From NCBI RefSeq assembly GCF_001547935.1, contig NZ_AP014636.1:620001-684000 (forward strand): a stretch of 64,000 nt of DNA. Reading direction: 5' to 3'. Below the pieces are notes generated by a model. That model saw only the letters and a program-made list of their open reading frames with translations, ran no database searches and was not told the origin of the DNA. Position 1 is the first letter of the stretch, and every line of letters starts with the position of its first letter. This stretch comes from Vibrio tritonius (GTDB lineage Bacteria; Pseudomonadota; Gammaproteobacteria; Enterobacterales; Vibrionaceae). This document shows positions 60,289 to 64,000 of this stretch, one piece after another. The translations under genes and the position numbers were made by a program.

Positions 60289-62979
60289 ATGCTCAGAGCA
60301 TCACGCTTTTCAGTTAAAGTGAGATTATTGTTACTCTGTTGCCTGCCTATCACAGTGATTACGGTTGCGACGGTTGGTTATTATCAACAATTAAAACATC
60401 AGCAAGCGGCTTATCAATGGGCGGCTCAGCAGAGTAGTGCCTTGTCTTTAACGACTAACGTATCTGGACAAATTTTTCATTTGCTCAATCCACGTATAGA
60501 TAGCAAGAGCTTTAGTGATAATTTAATCCAAATTGGTCAGCTATTTTTTCGTCTTGAAGATGTGGTATCTCAGATGGAGTCTCACATTGATGATCTGGCG
60601 GATTCGCAACTTATTTTCAGTGATATTAACCGCTTGCGTCAACTGACCCAAGTGGCCACATTTGATAATTATCAGAGTCTGTATGAAGACACATTAGAAG
60701 GTTTTTCATTGGTTCAGAGTTTGATGACTCGATTTCAATACGATCTGTTCCCCTACGATAACCAAGGTCAACTTGATCCAACGTTGCAATGGATGCAGAA
60801 ATGGCATGTATTGTTTGGCCAATTTTTGTTTTATCGGGATAAGCAAGCATGGTTACTGAGCGACATACCTAGCGATGCCGCTCAGTATGATAATTGGCTT
60901 AGCCGATACCAAACTGTTTCCGGTCGTAAAGCGTATTTATGGTCGCAGTTACTCGCCATTCGCAGTTGGGGGGAGACGCCAACATGGGGCTCGGAACTTC
61001 ATTTACTCAATACCGAAGCGGGCATTTCTGAAGAGAGATTACCGAGCGAATTTATGCGGACTAAGCCGACCGAAGAAGACCTTAGGGCTTTTTACAGTAT
61101 CTGGCTCAACAACAATAGCAAGCTATATGCTCTCTTCCATGAGGTAGGTGAGAGGGTTGCCGCTCGTGCCAATGAACGTATTGAACTTATTCAAGAGCGC
61201 ATTATGTTTGTTGTAAGTAGTGTTGCTGTGCTCAATATGTTGATATTGGTGTTAGGGTTTGGCACGTTTTCTAGGATTAGCGCCAAGCTCAACCGAATTT
61301 TGTATGCGATGCGGCGTTTGGGTGACGGTCATGATGAGGTTGAAGCGATTCCAGTAGAAGGTAATGACGAATTATCTGACTTCGCTCGTGATCTCAATAA
61401 GTTTGTTAAAGAGCTTCAACAGCGAGAACAAGAACTTGTTGATGCTAAAGAAACGGCAGTGTCGGCTAACCGAGCAAAAAGTGCCTTTTTGGCGAATATG
61501 TCCCATGAAATTCGTACTCCATTGAATGGCATTATCGGAATGGTCGAGATTTTTTCTGCCACGACGTTGAATACCAGTCAGCGTGAAATTTTGCTCGATA
61601 TTGATAGTTCATCCCACTCTTTGTTGGTGTTAATTAACGATATTCTTGACTTATCAAAAATCGAATCAGGCAACTTATCACTGACTCATCATGCTTTTAA
61701 TATGGCAGAATTGGTCTTTGATTCGGTCAATATGATTAATTCAAAAGCCGTGAGTCAACATATTGAACTCAATGTGGATATTGACCCCACGTTACCGCGT
61801 TGCGTGGTATCGGATGAGTTTCGAGTTAAGCAAATTTTAATGAACTTGCTCTCTAACTCGGTGAAGTTTACCCAAGATGGCTATGTGACCACCAAACTCA
61901 CTTATTTTGGTGGTGATGCGCCTAAAATCCATGTTAGCGTTTCTGATACAGGCAAAGGCATTGATAACAGTAAGCTTGCTACCATTTTTGAACCCTTTAC
62001 CCAAGAAGATGGCAGTATTACGCGCCGTTATGGTGGTACTGGTTTAGGTTTGGCTATTTGTAAGCAGTTACTGGACCTGATGCATGGAGAAATTCATGTA
62101 ACGTCAGAAGTCGGTAAGGGGAGCACATTTGAGTTTTCTATACCGGTCGATTTACAGCTTAGCCAACCTTATCCCATGTTTGCGCCATTAACCGGCAGTG
62201 CACTGCTAATTCATAATGGGTCTAACTATCGAACCTTGGTGGTGCGTGAATGCCAACGTTTAGGGCTTCGACTCTATCAAGCGAACAGTGTGGATCAACT
62301 CCCCGAGTTACCCAAAGATGTTATGTATGTGCTTTATTGTCAGAATCTCACCCGCAGTGTTCGATCTGATAATGAAGTGTTAGTGCGTACCTTTGCCGAT
62401 GCTCAGCGTATTTTGTTACAGCATCACCTTTTTGTGAATAGAGAGTTTTCCATTCCGTTCCATAGCCAGATTACGCTACCTTTGATGGGGCAGCGTTTCG
62501 AGCGGGCTTTAAGAGCACTTGTGCCCAATAGTGATACGACTTCGGCGCTAGGGGCGCTCAATGGTGATGATGTTAATTTGAAAGTAGGGCATTTGAATCG
62601 AATATTGATCGTAGAAGACAATCTTATGAACCAAAAGATTGCCAGTTTCTTTCTCGAAAAAGCTGGGTTGGATTATGTGATTGTCAGCAACGGTCAGGAG
62701 GCTGTCGATATTATTACCCAAGGCGGTGTATTTTGTGCTGTTTTAATGGATTGTATGATGCCTGTGATGGATGGCCTTTCTGCGACGCGCAAAATTCGCC
62801 AATGGGAAAAAATCGAGAAACAACGGCGCTTGCCGATCATCGCATTGACTGCCAGCGTATTGGATGAAGATATTGCTAACTGTTTTGATGCGGGGATGGA
62901 TGCTTATCTACCCAAACCGTACAAATCTCAGCAACTCTTTGATGTTCTAAATGAACTGAATGTATTTGAACAGAGCTAA
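60289..62979 (+). CDS. Hybrid sensor histidine kinase
   Basis: 896 residues. Two helices (about 9-29 and 305-325) enclose a periplasmic helical sensor region of about 270 residues, followed by a HAMP-like linker. The histidine kinase domain has the H-box FLANMSHEIRTPLNG (about 404-418), N-box LMNLLSNSVKF and G-boxes DTGKGID and RRYGGTGLGLAI. A receiver domain (about 772-890) has DCMMPVMDG and the Lys in PKPYKS. The layout resembles TorS/LuxQ-like kinases, but no Hpt domain is present, so phosphate must go to a separate protein. Signal unknown. ATG 60289 is preferred over a TTG inside the upstream repeat. Confidence 0.85.
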   Translation: MLRASRFSVKVRLLLLCCLPITVITVATVGYYQQLKHQQAAYQWAAQQSSALSLTTNVSGQIFHLLNPRIDSKSFSDNLIQIGQLFFRLEDVVSQMESHIDDLADSQLIFSDINRLRQLTQVATFDNYQSLYEDTLEGFSLVQSLMTRFQYDLFPYDNQGQLDPTLQWMQKWHVLFGQFLFYRDKQAWLLSDIPSDAAQYDNWLSRYQTVSGRKAYLWSQLLAIRSWGETPTWGSELHLLNTEAGISEERLPSEFMRTKPTEEDLRAFYSIWLNNNSKLYALFHEVGERVAARANERIELIQERIMFVVSSVAVLNMLILVLGFGTFSRISAKLNRILYAMRRLGDGHDEVEAIPVEGNDELSDFARDLNKFVKELQQREQELVDAKETAVSANRAKSAFLANMSHEIRTPLNGIIGMVEIFSATTLNTSQREILLDIDSSSHSLLVLINDILDLSKIESGNLSLTHHAFNMAELVFDSVNMINSKAVSQHIELNVDIDPTLPRCVVSDEFRVKQILMNLLSNSVKFTQDGYVTTKLTYFGGDAPKIHVSVSDTGKGIDNSKLATIFEPFTQEDGSITRRYGGTGLGLAICKQLLDLMHGEIHVTSEVGKGSTFEFSIPVDLQLSQPYPMFAPLTGSALLIHNGSNYRTLVVRECQRLGLRLYQANSVDQLPELPKDVMYVLYCQNLTRSVRSDNEVLVRTFADAQRILLQHHLFVNREFSIPFHSQITLPLMGQRFERALRALVPNSDTTSALGALNGDDVNLKVGHLNRILIVEDNLMNQKIASFFLEKAGLDYVIVSNGQEAVDIITQGGVFCAVLMDCMMPVMDGLSATRKIRQWEKIEKQRRLPIIALTASVLDEDIANCFDAGMDAYLPKPYKSQQLFDVLNELNVFEQS

Positions 62980-63004
62980 TGGCAAAAGCAAATCGAGAGC
63001 TGAG

Positions 63005-64000
63005 TTACGCTGTCTTCTTATCAAGCGGGTATTGATGCACTAATTGGTAAAAGCTATCGGCGGGCAGCGGTGGAGAGCATAAATAACCTTGGTATAGATC
63101 GCACTGCTCTTGATGTAGTAAGGCAAGCTGTGCTTGTGAGTTGACGCCTTCAGCGATCACTTTTTTGTCTAAGTTGTGACCTAGCTGAATGATGGTGCGT
63201 AATATCATGTGGCTGTCTTTGTCGTGTACGCACTCATCGATAAATGACTTATCAATTTTGATCATGTCGATGGGCAACTGCTTGAGGTAGTTCAATGAGG
63301 AGTAGGCGGTCCCAAAATCATCGATCGCAATTTGTACGCCCATTGCACGTAATTTCTGACAGGTATCTGTTACACGCGACAGTTCCGTCATTAACGTGGT
63401 TTCTGTAATCTCTAGCTGTAATAGTTGTGGCGGCAATTGGTACGTTTTTAATGCATTGGTAACCACATCAATGATGTCATCATAGAGAAACTGGATGGTC
63501 GAAACATTGACTGCAATGCACACTTGACGCCCTTCCTCAAACCAGGCCTTCGCTTGTTGACAGGCGGTATAAATCACCCAACGTCCAATCGGAATGATTT
63601 GCTGGCTTTTTTCTGCCACATTAACGAACTCATCGGGCGTGATCATGCCTAATTGTGGGTGCAACCAGCGGATCAATGCCTCAGCGTGTTCAATACGATT
63701 GGTTTTTATGTCCACTTTCGGTTGGTAATAAAGCGATAGCTGCTTTTTGTTGAGTACAAAAGCGAGTTCTTGCTCGATTTTATGATGGCGAATCATCTCT
63801 TCATCGAGCCGTTGATCGTACCATTGAATACGGTTTTTCCCTTTCAGTTTGGCGCGGTACATTGCCACGTCGGCATTTCGATACCAAAGGTCAACCTGCT
63901 GGCCAGCATCGCTATACAGGGCAATGCCAATGCTGACTGTGGTGAAATAGCTACCGTTTGCAACGCGATACTCTTGCTGACAGTGTGTGACCATCTCTTG
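63005..64000 (-). CDS. GGDEF-EAL domain protein (partial, N-terminus beyond the window)
   Basis: The frame is open to the window edge, so the N-terminal part is missing. What remains is the end of a GGDEF domain (VSIGIAL, ADVAMYRAKLKGKNR) and a complete EAL domain (about 250 residues) with EALIRW, LEITETTLM, DDFGTAYSSL, the Lys in KIDKSF, and EGVNS. Asn replaces Glu or Asp after EGV, a modest change. The G-G-D-E-F motif itself is outside, so cyclase activity cannot be judged. It converges on the hybrid kinase gene. Confidence 0.85.
   Translation of the reverse strand, partial: QEMVTHCQQEYRVANGSYFTTVSIGIALYSDAGQQVDLWYRNADVAMYRAKLKGKNRIQWYDQRLDEEMIRHHKIEQELAFVLNKKQLSLYYQPKVDIKTNRIEHAEALIRWLHPQLGMITPDEFVNVAEKSQQIIPIGRWVIYTACQQAKAWFEEGRQVCIAVNVSTIQFLYDDIIDVVTNALKTYQLPPQLLQLEITETTLMTELSRVTDTCQKLRAMGVQIAIDDFGTAYSSLNYLKQLPIDMIKIDKSFIDECVHDKDSHMILRTIIQLGHNLDKKVIAEGVNSQAQLALLHQEQCDLYQGYLCSPPLPADSFYQLVHQYPLDKKTA

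Overview
The window looks like chromosomal DNA of a nitrogen-fixing Vibrio or close relative. Three things point there: a gammaproteobacterial nif block with a NifL/NifA pair and an rnfABCDGEH operon, VCR-like integron attC sites, and neighbours such as a YpdA/YpdB-YhjX locus, a KduI-TRAP uronate locus and many c-di-GMP genes. No rRNA or tRNA gene and no CRISPR array was seen. The species cannot be fixed from sequence alone.

Layout. 1-6.2 kb: tail of an upstream gene, a small membrane protein, a repeat-rich gap, then kduI-dctPQM and an IclR regulator (uptake and isomerisation of uronate breakdown products). 6.2-12.9 kb: AraC-type regulator, a TonB-dependent siderophore receptor behind a Fur-like box, a methyltransferase and a ClpP-like lipoprotein, separated by gaps filled with a family of hairpin-rich repeats of about 120 bp. 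12.9-17.9 kb: an oligopeptide/nickel-type ABC transporter with two permeases fused into one protein and a Zur-like operator in front. 18.2 kb: a YagU-like membrane protein.

19.1-31.2 kb is the nitrogen-fixation block. On the minus strand nifL-nifA is followed by nifB-fdxN-nifQ; on the plus strand rnfABCDGEH is followed by nifF. Four GG-N10-GC (sigma-54) promoters and four TGT-N10-ACA NifA sites can be read directly. Two NifA sites lie between the divergent nifL and rnfA promoters and could serve both. Functionally, NifL/NifA sense and activate, NifB/FdxN/NifQ make cofactor precursors and deliver molybdenum, and Rnf plus NifF supply low-potential electrons. The nifHDK genes are not in the window.

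32.5-43.4 kb is an accessory island: a LexA-type box in a gene-poor stretch, a two-gene unit, an IS91-like element whose transposase carries an in-frame stop, and then a run of integron gene cassettes (mostly unknown genes separated by attC sites) without a recognisable integron integrase. An IS110-family element sits inside one attC, and a decayed copy sits at the same position of the next. A direct repeat with an attC-like start brackets about 9.7 kb of this island.

43.4-64 kb returns to ordinary chromosomal genes: CueP copper protein, a PEP-CTERM protein, GST and a YjeH-like exporter, an orphan ABC protein, HAD phosphatase, LysE exporter, Hcp, the YpdA/YpdB pyruvate-sensing pair with a YhjX-like transporter, an EAL phosphodiesterase, a hybrid histidine kinase and the C-terminal part of a GGDEF-EAL protein cut by the window end.
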